The notes below the pieces were generated by a model, which saw only the letters and a program-made list of their open reading frames with translations, was not told where the DNA came from and did not search any database. Shown here piece by piece: positions 9,647 to 18,850 of a stretch of DNA of 54,698 nucleotides (positions within the stretch are counted from its first letter, which is position 1; every line of letters begins with the position of its first letter). This DNA is from Rhodanobacteraceae bacterium (GTDB lineage: Bacteria > Acidobacteriota > Terriglobia > Terriglobales > Acidobacteriaceae). The stretch lies in contig CAJCHN010000101.1 in assembly GCA_903970285.1 (NCBI GenBank), positions 1-54,698 on the forward strand, written 5' to 3'. Made by a program: the position numbers and the translations under genes.

Positions 9647-11329
9647 TCATCCCGCAGATCCGGTGCTGAGTTCCCGGGCGTAGATCTGGTGCGTCACCTT
9701 GGGTGGGTGGTCGCCGCGGTGCAACGCGTAGACGCGGTCGCGCACCGCGGCATCGGCGGCGGTCATACGCTCGCGCGAGCGAAGATAGTCGATCCAGCTC
9801 TCCATGATGAATGTCTCGTTCAGGTGAGTCGGATCGTTGGCCTCGCGATAAATCCCCCAGCGCACGGCGCCGTCGCGCATGCGCACCGCGCGCAGCTCGT
9901 GGATGGCGTGGGTGAAGTCCGAGTAACACTCGAGTGGAACGCGATACTCGATGGAGATGCGGACCGGGCCTTCGCTTGGATCGACCGCCGCGCCGGCGCC
10001 GATGCCGACCAGCTCCGGCGCCGGCCGGCGGAACTGGTACGGAGTGAAGTCGAGAGCCGGCCCCTGCAGGATGCGGAAGCGATGAACCAGCGGAAGCGTG
10101 ACCAGCAGACCGGCACCCGCGCAGCCCAGTGCGACCGGCGTCCGGAAATGCTCCGCCACCAGGCCCCAGAGGACCGCGCCCAGAGCCATGCCGCCCTGAA
10201 ACGTCATCAGGTAGGTGCCGAGTGCGCGGGCGGTGATCCACGGCGGAACGGCGAGCTGCACCGAGGTGTTGATGGAAGACATGGTGCTGGTCCAGGCGGA
10301 CCCGGAGACAATCAGCACCGGGATGATGATCCAAGGTGAGGGAACCAACGCCAACACGAAGAGCGTGAGCGCTTGGTAGAGGGTGGCGGCCAGCAGGATG
10401 GCGTCGGCTGAGAAGCGGCGGCGGATCTTCGGCAGTTGGGTGGCTGCGATCACAGCGCCGACGCCAAGCGAGCCGTTGAGGATTCCATAACCCAGGGCGC
10501 CCTGCTTGAGATCGCGCCTGGCAACCACCGCCAGCAGCGACCAGATGGCCGAGACGAAGAAGCAGTAGGTGAACGCGCGGATGAGCGAGGCCTGCAGCAT
10601 CGGCGAGTGGCGGACGTAGCGGAGACCACCGCGGATGGAGCCGGCGATGCGCTCGGAGGGCAACGCCGACTTAAAGAGCGGGGTGCGCTTCCACTGGACC
10701 AGCACCCAGATGACGCCGGCGAACGATAGCGAGTTGAGCGCGAACACCGATCCCGCACCCTGGTGGACGCTGGCGAAAGCCGCGACCATCAGGCCGCCGA
10801 GCGCCGGGCCCACCGCGCGGGCGAGGTTGTTCGAGGCTGCGTTGAGCGAGACGGTGTCTGGAATCAGCTCGCGCGGAACCAGTTCCGGAACGATCGCCTG
10901 CCATGCCGGATTGTTGAGCGCCGAGCCCGTGTTGAGCAGAAACGTGAATGCCAGCAGCGCCCAGGGCGAGATTCGGCCGAGGAACGTGAACACCGTCAAC
11001 AGCGCGACCGCGGCCAGCATCCACGCCTGCCAGAAGATGAGCAGCTTGCGCCGGTCGAAGATGTCGGCGGTCGCGCCGGCCACCAGGCCGAAGAGCAGCA
11101 CCGGCAGCGAAGCGGCGGTCTGCATCAGCGCAATCAGCAGAGGGGATGCCGTCAGCACCGTCATTAGCCAGGTGCCTGCGGTGTCCTGCATCCAGGTGCC
11201 GACCGAGGAGATGGTCGAAGCGATCCAACGATCGCGGAACAGCGGGATAGTGAGCGGCGCAAAGCCGGAGGTGACGGCGGGTTTCGCTGCCTCTGCGGCG
11301 GGCTCAGTGTCGGGGGAAGATAAAGGCAT
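9647..11329 (-). CDS. MFS exporter of the EntS/MFS_3 type with C-terminal soluble domain
   Basis: 560 residues from the ATG at 11329; the frame runs further upstream without credible sequence. Residues ~25-425 form a 12-helix major facilitator. It contains VGTWMQDTAGTWLMTVLT in helix 1, GATADIFDRRKLLIFWQ (the loop 2-3 motif) and AVGPALGGLMVAAF (motif C, typical of drug/proton antiporters). This matches the MFS_3/EntS group, which exports siderophores or other small molecules. The last ~120 residues are soluble and resemble a ferredoxin-like antibiotic-monooxygenase (ABM) fold (VRISIEYRVPLECYSDFTHA onward), a known extension in this group. The substrate cannot be inferred. It diverges from the acetamidase-like gene with about 105 bases between starts. 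Confidence 0.85.
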   Translation of the reverse strand: MPLSSPDTEPAAEAAKPAVTSGFAPLTIPLFRDRWIASTISSVGTWMQDTAGTWLMTVLTASPLLIALMQTAASLPVLLFGLVAGATADIFDRRKLLIFWQAWMLAAVALLTVFTFLGRISPWALLAFTFLLNTGSALNNPAWQAIVPELVPRELIPDTVSLNAASNNLARAVGPALGGLMVAAFASVHQGAGSVFALNSLSFAGVIWVLVQWKRTPLFKSALPSERIAGSIRGGLRYVRHSPMLQASLIRAFTYCFFVSAIWSLLAVVARRDLKQGALGYGILNGSLGVGAVIAATQLPKIRRRFSADAILLAATLYQALTLFVLALVPSPWIIIPVLIVSGSAWTSTMSSINTSVQLAVPPWITARALGTYLMTFQGGMALGAVLWGLVAEHFRTPVALGCAGAGLLVTLPLVHRFRILQGPALDFTPYQFRRPAPELVGIGAGAAVDPSEGPVRISIEYRVPLECYSDFTHAIHELRAVRMRDGAVRWGIYREANDPTHLNETFIMESWIDYLRSRERMTAADAAVRDRVYALHRGDHPPKVTHQIYARELSTGSAG

Positions 11330-11433
11330 CGGCAGCTTCAGTGTACGCAGAGAGCTCAACAGATTCGAAGCGAGTCCGCCAGCCATCCTCCCGGATATGG
11401 CTGGCCGGCGAAGCGCTTGTGCTATACAAAGCC

Positions 11434-12462
11434 ATGCGCGCAGCCCTCCTGATCCTCCTCCTCGCCACGTCAGCTTATGCCCAGAAGACGCTTCTCGCCA
11501 CCCCCGAGACGGTCGTCTGGGGCAACTACAACGGAGCGGCCAAGCCGGCGCTGACGGTGGCATCGGGCGACACGGTCGTCATCCAGACTCTTTCCACCTG
11601 CGGTCCGCCGGCGCGGCTGGAGTCGCTTGGCATTCCAGCCACGGAGATCCCCCAATTCGTCCGCGACATCTACGGGAAGTTTCCGGCCTCGGAGAAGGGT
11701 CCCGGCGGGCATATACTCACCGGTCCGGTCGCGGTCGAGGGTGCTGAGGCAGGCGACGTGCTGGAGGTTCGGATTGAAAAGATCCAGCTCGACGTGCCCT
11801 GGTCCTGCAACTCGTTCGGCGCGGGGCGCGGCTTTCTGCCCGACGATTTTCCGTACTCCCGCACCAAGATCGTGCCGCTCGACCGGGCCAAGATGGTGGC
11901 GAACTTCGCGCCGGGTGTGGAGATTCCGCTGCATCCGTTTTTCGGCTCCATGGGGATCGCAACACCGTCTGGCAAATCGGATTCCGCTCCGCCGTGGATG
12001 AACGCGGGCAATATGGACAACAAGGAACTGGTCGCCGGGTCCACCCTCTACATCCCGGTGAACACGAAGGGCGCGAACTTCGAGGTGGGCGACGGGCACG
12101 CGAATCAGGGCAACGGAGAAGTCGACATCACCGCGCTCGAGACCCAGCTCACCGGCACCTTCCAGATCATCCTGCACAAAGGCTCGCTGGAGACTCCGAA
12201 CCGCTTGCTCTGGCCGCGCGCCGAGACTCCAACCGCCTATATCTCGATGGGCTTCCACGAAGATTTGAGGCGAGCGACCGAGATGGCGATCCGCAACATG
12301 ATCGATTTTCTGGCCGACCAGGATCCGGACCATGCCCATCTCTCCCGCGCCGACGCATACTCGTTGATCTCCGTCGCCTGCGACGTCGACATCACGCAAT
12401 TGGTCGATCTGCCGCGAGTGGGTGTGCATGTCGTGTGTCCGAAGGCGATGTTCACCCGCTAG
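11434..12462 (+). CDS. exported acetamidase/formamidase family protein
   Basis: 342 residues from the ATG at 11434, beginning with a signal peptide (MRAALLILLLATSAYAQ). The body matches the FmdA/AmdA family, which hydrolyses formamide, acetamide or related short amides. Visible family segments are LTGPVAVEGAEAGDVLEVRI, a conserved HPFFGSMGIA region, GDGHANQGNGEVDITALETQ (the acidic/His metal-site region) and a C-terminal SLISVACDVDITQLVD. Its secretion is typical of acidobacterial members; cytoplasmic FmdA enzymes lack a leader. The upstream part of the open frame overlaps the divergent MFS start and is unlikely to be translated. Confidence 0.85.
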   Translation: MRAALLILLLATSAYAQKTLLATPETVVWGNYNGAAKPALTVASGDTVVIQTLSTCGPPARLESLGIPATEIPQFVRDIYGKFPASEKGPGGHILTGPVAVEGAEAGDVLEVRIEKIQLDVPWSCNSFGAGRGFLPDDFPYSRTKIVPLDRAKMVANFAPGVEIPLHPFFGSMGIATPSGKSDSAPPWMNAGNMDNKELVAGSTLYIPVNTKGANFEVGDGHANQGNGEVDITALETQLTGTFQIILHKGSLETPNRLLWPRAETPTAYISMGFHEDLRRATEMAIRNMIDFLADQDPDHAHLSRADAYSLISVACDVDITQLVDLPRVGVHVVCPKAMFTR

Positions 12463-12643
12463 GATGACGCCCGGAAAGGGCTCACGCGCCCAAAGTGGCA
12501 TCGGCGCAACCATTCCGGGCAGTCCGGGTCTAACCTACTGGAACCGGACCAGACTTCAACCGGCCCAGACCTCCACCGACCGCGCAAACCGGGGCTCGAA
12601 CGCACTACCCGGGTAAGCGAAGGCCGCTGGCCCAGGCACTTCT

Positions 12644-13879
12644 ATGTCTTTGACGACCTTGACGAAAGCCCTGCTTGCCTCCGCCCTCACGGCCGCTCCT
12701 GCCCTGCTGCACGCACAGTACGCTCCGGCGCCGCAGCCCTATAATCCGCAGGATCCGCAGAACTACAGCGCGCCGGCGCAGCAGAGCCTGCAGCAGGAAT
12801 ATCCCCAGCAACAGCAGGCTTATCCGCAATACCAGCAGCAGCCATACGCGCAACCCCAGGCGGGTTACCCGCAGTACCAGCAGCAGCCGCAGTATGAGCA
12901 GCCGCAGCCGGGGTATCCGCAGCAGGATGCAAACGCCTACCAGCAGCCCCAGGATGAGGCGCAGTACGAGGCCGGCCAGGAGGCCATCGCCCAGGCTCCG
13001 CCCCCGCTGCCGCAGTACGATCAGCCTGAAGCTCCCGGGCAAGGCTACATGTGGACTCCTGGCTATTGGGCGTGGGGCCCCGCAGGCTACTACTGGGTTC
13101 CCGGCGCCTGGGTGCTGCCTCCGTACACCGGTGCACTCTGGACGCCGGGCTATTGGGGCTATGGCGACGACGGCTACTACTTCTGGAACGCCGGCTACTG
13201 GGGTCCGACCGTCGGGTTCTACGGCGGCATCAACTACGGTTTCGGCTACTTCGGTACAGGATTTTACGGCGGCTACTGGAACGGGGGCATCTTCTTCTAT
13301 AACCGCGCCTACTGGCACTGTGGTCCCTACGGCCGCTACGGCTACTTCCACCCGGTGCCCGGGCTTGGCTTTCGTGCCGGCGGCGCCAGCTTTGTGAGCG
13401 CCCGGGTGGCCTTCGGGCTGCCCGGCGGCCATGACTTCGGCTCGCATGCCACGGTTGGCGGCTTCCGTGCCGGGTTTGGCAGAAACGTGGCCTTCAACCA
13501 CGGAGCCCAGGGTTTCGGCGGAGGCGTTCGCGCGGGCGGCTTCCAGAGCCAGATGCGTCCGGCGCAAGGCTTCAGTGCACCCAACAGCGGTTTCCACTCC
13601 GCTCCATCGGGCGGCTTCAATGGCGGCTACCGCGCTGCTCCAGGCAACGGCTTTGGCGGAGGCTATCGTGCTCCATCGGGCGGATTTAGTGGAACCATGC
13701 GGCCGCCTTCCGGCGGATACCGGGCTGCACCCTCCAGTGGCTACCGGGCAGCCGCCTCTGGCGGCTTCCGTGGCGGATCGGCGCCAGCTGGCCACGCCGC
13801 GGCTCCCGCCTTCCATGGCGGAGGGGGCAGTTTTCATGGCGGCGGCGGTGGAGGATCGCGCGGCGGCGGACACCGCTAG
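12644..13879 (+). CDS. secreted WxPGYW-repeat (YXWGXW-type) protein with Q/P/Y-rich and Gly-rich tracts
   Basis: 411 residues. The N-terminus MSLTTLTKALLASALTAAPA is a signal peptide ending near LLHAQ. Residues ~25-125 are a low-complexity Gln/Pro/Tyr tract. Residues ~130-190 hold repeated aromatic motifs such as YMWTPGYWAWGPAGYYWVPG and LWTPGYWGYGDDGYYFW, matching the WXXGXW repeat family seen in exported proteins of acidobacteria and proteobacteria. The C-terminal half is Gly/Ala/Ser-rich with repeated GGFxGGYRAAP-like units. The family has no firm function; a surface or envelope-associated role is likely. Its stop codon overlaps that of murG, which runs in the opposite direction. Confidence 0.8.
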   Translation: MSLTTLTKALLASALTAAPALLHAQYAPAPQPYNPQDPQNYSAPAQQSLQQEYPQQQQAYPQYQQQPYAQPQAGYPQYQQQPQYEQPQPGYPQQDANAYQQPQDEAQYEAGQEAIAQAPPPLPQYDQPEAPGQGYMWTPGYWAWGPAGYYWVPGAWVLPPYTGALWTPGYWGYGDDGYYFWNAGYWGPTVGFYGGINYGFGYFGTGFYGGYWNGGIFFYNRAYWHCGPYGRYGYFHPVPGLGFRAGGASFVSARVAFGLPGGHDFGSHATVGGFRAGFGRNVAFNHGAQGFGGGVRAGGFQSQMRPAQGFSAPNSGFHSAPSGGFNGGYRAAPGNGFGGGYRAPSGGFSGTMRPPSGGYRAAPSSGYRAAASGGFRGGSAPAGHAAAPAFHGGGGSFHGGGGGGSRGGGHR

Positions 13880-14958
13880 ATCTTGCTCGTCGCCAAGCTG
13901 ATGCCGAGAGCCGCAATGTCTCCCGCGGCACGCTTGTGAGCGAGCGTTCGCGCCTGTTCGGCCATCGCAAGACGCGCCGCTGGATGCTCAAGCAAGCGGC
14001 TGATCTCCTCGATCAGTCTGGTCGCCGTGAGCTCCGCCTCGGGGACCAGCACTGCCGCGCCCGCCGCAACCAGCACGTCGGCATTTTTCCTCTGGTGATC
14101 GTCGGCAGCCGCCGCAAATGGCACCAGGATCGATGCCCGCCCGGCTGCGGCTAGCTCCGCCACCGTGCTGGCGCCGCTGCGGCAAAGGATCACGTCCGAC
14201 GCGGCAATCTCCTCGACCATCGCGTCCAGATAGCGCTGCACGCGCATCCGGTCCGATAACACGCCTGCCGCAGCATACGCTTCAGTCGTCGATTCCTGGT
14301 GCCTTCCACCCGTCTGGTGCACGATCGTCAGATCGGGGAAGCTTTGCAGCAGTGCTGCCGCGACCCGTGGCATGACCTCGTTTAGCACCCGGGCCCCCTG
14401 GCTTCCGCCAAAGATCAGCAGCCGGCGCGGACCGGCCGGCTTCGGTTGGATCTCGAAGAACTCAGGCCGAACCGGAATGCCGGTGACGCGTGCGTTGCGA
14501 AAATAGTCCATGGTCGGCGCAAAGTTGACCGCTGCCGCCGAGACCCACTTTCCCACCAGGCGGTTTGCCAGGCCAGGCACCGCGTTCGGCTCGAACGCGA
14601 GCGTCGGGATGCGCAAGAGAATCGCCGCACCCATCACCGGCCCTGACGCATAGCCGCCGACACCGACCACCACATCCGGACGGAAGCTGCGCAGCAGCGA
14701 GATGCACCTGGCTACGCCAAGCGGCAGATCCAGCAGCGTCCGGGCTCGGGTCGCGAGGCTTACGTTCTTCAGTTGGCCTACATGGATCAACTCAAGCGGA
14801 AAACCGGCCTCCGGCACCAGCTTCGTCTCCAACCCGCGCGCGGTTCCGATGAAGCGAAGTTCGGCGTCGTGCCTGTCACGCAACTCCCGCGCAATCGCCA
14901 AAGCTGGAATGACGTGGCCGCCCGTACCGCCGCCGGCAATCAAGATCCTCAAGTGCAA
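13876..14958 (-). CDS. murG: UDP-GlcNAc:lipid I N-acetylglucosaminyltransferase MurG
   Basis: MurG converts lipid I to lipid II on the inner face of the membrane. The protein has 360 residues. A TTG start at 14958 fits best: AAGGAAGAG lies 5 bases upstream, and the protein then begins directly at LRILIAGGGTGGHVIPALAI, the donor-site glycine loop. Other family motifs are LLIFGGSQGARVLNEVMPRV and RSGASTVAELAAAGRASILV with the downstream QRKNAD. It is the last gene of the dcw cluster here and lies 23 bases after ftsW. Its TAG shares the palindrome CTAG with the TAG of the convergent WxPGYW-repeat gene, so the two coding regions overlap by 3-4 bases. murC, ftsQ and ftsA, which often follow, are absent. 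Confidence 0.95.
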   Translation of the reverse strand: MHLRILIAGGGTGGHVIPALAIARELRDRHDAELRFIGTARGLETKLVPEAGFPLELIHVGQLKNVSLATRARTLLDLPLGVARCISLLRSFRPDVVVGVGGYASGPVMGAAILLRIPTLAFEPNAVPGLANRLVGKWVSAAAVNFAPTMDYFRNARVTGIPVRPEFFEIQPKPAGPRRLLIFGGSQGARVLNEVMPRVAAALLQSFPDLTIVHQTGGRHQESTTEAYAAAGVLSDRMRVQRYLDAMVEEIAASDVILCRSGASTVAELAAAGRASILVPFAAAADDHQRKNADVLVAAGAAVLVPEAELTATRLIEEISRLLEHPAARLAMAEQARTLAHKRAAGDIAALGISLATSKI

Positions 14959-14981
14959 TTCCGCTCTTCCTTGCGCTGCGG

Positions 14982-16076
14982 CTATTCGATCTCCCTGGTC
15001 AAGTTCAACAGCACGCCCATCCCCGCCAGCGTGAAGAAGATCGAAGTTCCCCCGAAGGAGATAAATGGCAGCGTAATTCCTTTCGTCGGGAGCAGCGCCA
15101 GCGCCACACTGATATTGAAGAACGCCTGGATCAGGATGGCGATGGTCAGCCCGAACGCCAGAAACCTGGCGAACGGATCGGTCGACAGGAACGCCGCGCG
15201 CAGCCCACGGTAGCCGAACATGACGAACAGCGCCACCAGAGTCAGCGCTCCCACTAATCCCAGTTCCTCGCTGATGTTGGCGAAGATAAAGTCTGTCCAC
15301 GCCTCGGGCAGAAAGTAGAGCTTTTGCCTCCCTTCCATCAAGCCCAGGCCCCGAAAGCCGCCGGTGCCGACCGCGATCAGCGACTGCATGATGTGGAAGC
15401 CGGTGCCCCGCGGGTCCGCCTCCGGGTTGAGAAATGCGATCATCCGCGCGCGGCGCCATGGCACCCGGAACAGCATCCAGTACATCACCGGCGAAGCCGC
15501 CAGGATGGCCATGCCGATGTACTTCAACTCCAGCCCGGCCAGGTAGAGCATCAGCATCGTCACCGCGGCGCAGACCAGCGCAGTGCCGAGGTCCGGCTCC
15601 TTCAGAATGAGGGCGACAAACACCAGCGGAGGCAGCGCCGCCCGCATGACCGTTCCCTTCCAGTCGTCCATCTGGTGCATGCGCGTCTGTAGAAACCACG
15701 CCAGGAAGAGCACGATCATGGGTTTCGCCAGTTCCGACGGCTGAAAGGTGAAGAACGGCCCCAGCTTGAACCAGCGATGAGTGTTGTTGAGCGCGTGCAT
15801 GGCGAACACGCCTACCAGCAGCAGTGTGGTAATGGCCATGGCCGGAAAGACCACGCGAGGGCTGTTATAGCGGCGGTAATCCACGTGCATCAGCCCGACC
15901 AGCGCGGCCATGCCGAGCAGGGCGTACATCCCCTGCTTCGCCACATAGTGATAGGGCGATCCTGTCTCCGCCTTGGCCAGTACGGCCGACGCAGAAAACA
16001 CCATCACCAATCCAAACAGCGTCAACAGCAACACGACCCCGAACAGCCACTTGTCGACGCCCACCCGCTTTGCCAT
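14982..16076 (-). CDS. ftsW: SEDS-family septal peptidoglycan polymerase FtsW
   Basis: 364 residues with about ten membrane helices. FtsW is the SEDS glycosyltransferase that polymerises lipid II at the septum with its partner transpeptidase FtsI. Family segments visible are TFQPSELAKPMIVLFLAWFL, the periplasmic LPEAWTDFIFANISEELGLV and LPTKGITLPFISFGGTSIFF. The length is slightly short but complete at both ends. It starts 6 bases after the murD stop and is followed by murG, the standard order in many bacteria. Confidence 0.95.
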   Translation of the reverse strand: MAKRVGVDKWLFGVVLLLTLFGLVMVFSASAVLAKAETGSPYHYVAKQGMYALLGMAALVGLMHVDYRRYNSPRVVFPAMAITTLLLVGVFAMHALNNTHRWFKLGPFFTFQPSELAKPMIVLFLAWFLQTRMHQMDDWKGTVMRAALPPLVFVALILKEPDLGTALVCAAVTMLMLYLAGLELKYIGMAILAASPVMYWMLFRVPWRRARMIAFLNPEADPRGTGFHIMQSLIAVGTGGFRGLGLMEGRQKLYFLPEAWTDFIFANISEELGLVGALTLVALFVMFGYRGLRAAFLSTDPFARFLAFGLTIAILIQAFFNISVALALLPTKGITLPFISFGGTSIFFTLAGMGVLLNLTREIE

Positions 16077-16082
16077 CTGTGC

Positions 16083-17450
16083 CTAATCCTTCAACTGCAG
16101 CACCGCCTCACGGAAGGCCCGTCCGCGATGCTCGTAGTTCTCAAATTGATCGAAGCTGGAACACGCTGGAGCCAGCAGCACCACGTCGCCCGGCTTCGCC
16201 ACCGCTGCCGCATCCGCGACCGCGCGGTCCAGAGTGCCCGCTGATACCATCTTCACGACCCCGGCAAGCTCACGCTCAATCTTTTCGGCCGCCGAACCAA
16301 TGGTGTAAACAGCCTCAACCCGCTCTTCAAGAAGAGGTCCCAGTTGGGTGTAGTCGGAGTCTTTATCCTTGCCGCCGAGAATCAGGTGAATTCCCCTTGG
16401 AAAGGACGCGACCGCCTTCATGGTCGCATCCACGTTGGTCGCCTTCGAATCGTTGTAGAAGGCTACGCCGGCAACTGTCTTCACCAGCTCCAGCCGGTGC
16501 TCGACCGCGCGGAATGTGGCCACAGTCGCGCGAATCGACTCCGCCGAAACCCCGGCCAGGCGCGCCGCGCACACCGCCGCCAGCACATTCTCCACGTTGT
16601 GCGCACCCTTCAGCGTAATCTCCCCCAGCGGCAGCACCGGCTCCGGTTTGCCACCTTCCTGTGCCACAAAGAAGATGCTCTCGCCATGCACAAAGGCGCC
16701 CTGCTTGATGCGCCGCCCGCCGCTGAACCAATAAATCTGCGCCTCGGTCTTCGCCGCCAGCCGCTGTGCGGCGACGTCTTCCGCATTCAGGATCAAGTAG
16801 TCATTCGGCCCCTGGTTCGCCGTAATCTTTGCCTTCGCGGCCTGGTACAGCTCAAAGGTCTTGTGCCGGTCCAGGTGGTCAGGCGTAATGTTCAGGACCA
16901 GGGCAATCTTTGGCCGGAACTCGAAGGTGGTCTCCAGCTGAAAGCTCGAGACCTCGAGGACATTCCATGTCTCGGGACTGCTCTCGGCAATCAGTTCGAT
17001 CACCGGCAGACCGATGTTCCCGCCGACCTGCGTCCGTAAACCGGCATCCGAAAAAATTTGGCCAATCAGCGTCGTGGTGGTGGTCTTGCCATTCGAGCCG
17101 GTTATGGCGACCGCCTCGCCCTCCAGAAAACGGCTGGCCAGCTCCAGTTCGCCGATCACCGTCAACCCAAGCTGCTGGGCATATTTCACCTCAGGGGTGT
17201 CGAGAGGAACGCCGGGAGATACCACAATCAGATCCTGCCGGCGGAACGTCAGCAGGCCATGGCCGCCCGCCTCAACCATGATGCCGGCCTCAAGCAATGC
17301 CGGGATCGAATCTCCCAGAGCCGCCGCGCTGCGAGTATCCGAAACCGTGACACGGGCACCGCGATCACGTAAGAACAGCGCCGCTGCTAAGCCGCTTTTA
17401 CCTAACCCAACCACCAGGACACGCTTGTTCTTCAGTTCCATCGCTGTCAT
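16083..17450 (-). CDS. murD: UDP-MurNAc-L-alanine:D-glutamate ligase MurD
   Basis: 455 residues, the usual length. MurD adds D-Glu to UDP-MurNAc-L-Ala in the cytoplasm. An N-terminal Rossmann-like segment (RVLVVGLGKSGLAAALFLRD) binds the uracil moiety. The ATP-binding P-loop is AITGSNGKTTTTTLIGQIF, and ITPDHLDRH and YNDSKATNVDATMKA are the central and C-terminal Mur ligase motifs. A second ATG three codons later (17441) is an alternative start. There is a gap of 176 bases to mraY upstream in which no gene or clear hairpin was seen. Confidence 0.96.
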   Translation of the reverse strand: MTAMELKNKRVLVVGLGKSGLAAALFLRDRGARVTVSDTRSAAALGDSIPALLEAGIMVEAGGHGLLTFRRQDLIVVSPGVPLDTPEVKYAQQLGLTVIGELELASRFLEGEAVAITGSNGKTTTTTLIGQIFSDAGLRTQVGGNIGLPVIELIAESSPETWNVLEVSSFQLETTFEFRPKIALVLNITPDHLDRHKTFELYQAAKAKITANQGPNDYLILNAEDVAAQRLAAKTEAQIYWFSGGRRIKQGAFVHGESIFFVAQEGGKPEPVLPLGEITLKGAHNVENVLAAVCAARLAGVSAESIRATVATFRAVEHRLELVKTVAGVAFYNDSKATNVDATMKAVASFPRGIHLILGGKDKDSDYTQLGPLLEERVEAVYTIGSAAEKIERELAGVVKMVSAGTLDRAVADAAAVAKPGDVVLLAPACSSFDQFENYEHRGRAFREAVLQLKD

Positions 17451-17626
17451 CCGTACCAGCGTAATTCATCGAGGCGGCCAGGGTGGAAGCAACGAGGTGC
17501 GCGGGTTCCCTTGAGAATGACAAATGGGAGATACTGGTTCAGCTCCGTGGGTGGCAGGCGCTGCATGGACCGGCCAAGCGTCGTTATGGGCCCACTCTGT
17601 GGTTCAACCGTGTCAGCTTCCCCGGC

Positions 17627-18778
17627 CTATCTTAGCTTCAACGTTGTCAGCGCCAGCAATGCGAACACCAGGGCCAGGATCCAGAAGCGCGCAATCACCT
17701 TCGATTCACTCCATCCGATCAGTTCGAAGTGGTGATGAATCGGCGCCATTTTGAAGATACGTTTACCGTTCCGCAGCTTATAGCTTCCCACCTGCAGCAA
17801 GACACTGACCGCTTCCAGAATGAAGACGCCGCCGATAAACGGCAGCAGCAGCTCCTGCTTGATGACGACGGCGACCGTGCCGATTGCGCCACCCAGGGCG
17901 AGCGATCCGACGTCGCCCATAAAGACCTCGGCCGGATGGGCGTTGTACCAGAGGAAGCCGATCGAGCCGCCCACCATGGCTCCGCAGAACACGGTCAGCT
18001 CGCTTACCATCGGGTTCCGCTGCAGTTCCAGATAATCCGAAAAGACCACGTGCCCCGAAACATAGGTCAGCACGGTCAGCGCCCCCGCCGCGATGATCGT
18101 GCATCCGATGGCCAACCCATCGAGCCCGTCCGTGAGGTTGACCGCGTTCGATGAGCCCGCGATGACCAGCATCACGAACATCACGAACGGCATATAGGCG
18201 AGCCAGTGCAGATGTGGAATCAGGCCCATCCATTGCCACACCAGGTCCGGCCGAAACTTCTTCAGGAACGGCACCATCAGCCGAGTCGAGTAGCTGCCGC
18301 GCGCCTCCATCACCAGGAGCGTCACCGCCACCAGACCGCTGGTCAGAAACTGCAGCGCCAGCTTCTGCCGTCCGGTCAGCCCGAGATTCCGCTTATGCAC
18401 CACCTTCCGATAATCATCGGCGAACCCGATGCCGGCGAATGCCAGCGTCGACAGCACCACCACCCAAACGTACGGGTTGGATAGATCCGACCACAGCAGC
18501 GTCGGCACGATAATCGAAATGATGATCAGCACTCCGCCCATGGTTGGAGTGCCGCCCTTCTTCTGGTGCGACTGCGGACCTTCTTCGCGAATATACTGCC
18601 CAATCTGGAACTCACGCAGCCGCTCGATCACGAAGGGGCCGATCAGCAGCCCGATCAGCAGCGCCGTCAGACTGGCAAAGACGCAGCGGAATGTCAGGTA
18701 GCGGAAGATGCGAAACAGACGAAAGTAGGGGAAAAGCTTCTGGTACAGCAGCCAATAAAGCAAGACGATCTCCGCCAC
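17627..18778 (-). CDS. mraY: phospho-MurNAc-pentapeptide transferase MraY
   Basis: 383 residues with about ten membrane helices. MraY attaches phospho-MurNAc-pentapeptide to undecaprenyl phosphate, making lipid I. Motifs visible are QSHQKKGGTPTMGGVLIIIS, the Mg-binding NAVNLTDGLDGLAIG, GDVGSLALGG and the HHHFELIGWSESKV histidine motif near the C-terminus. The start is read as GTG at 18778, which gives the usual hydrophobic N-terminus; no strong ribosome-binding site precedes it. It lies 72 bases after the K/A-rich unknown gene and is probably co-transcribed with it. Confidence 0.96.
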   Translation of the reverse strand: MAEIVLLYWLLYQKLFPYFRLFRIFRYLTFRCVFASLTALLIGLLIGPFVIERLREFQIGQYIREEGPQSHQKKGGTPTMGGVLIIISIIVPTLLWSDLSNPYVWVVVLSTLAFAGIGFADDYRKVVHKRNLGLTGRQKLALQFLTSGLVAVTLLVMEARGSYSTRLMVPFLKKFRPDLVWQWMGLIPHLHWLAYMPFVMFVMLVIAGSSNAVNLTDGLDGLAIGCTIIAAGALTVLTYVSGHVVFSDYLELQRNPMVSELTVFCGAMVGGSIGFLWYNAHPAEVFMGDVGSLALGGAIGTVAVVIKQELLLPFIGGVFILEAVSVLLQVGSYKLRNGKRIFKMAPIHHHFELIGWSESKVIARFWILALVFALLALTTLKLR

Positions 18779-18850
18779 GAACTGCGGTTATCTTAACAGC
18801 CGCGCCCGTTCGGAAAACTCGCACGCGTTGCCGCCGCCTCAGAACAAGCG

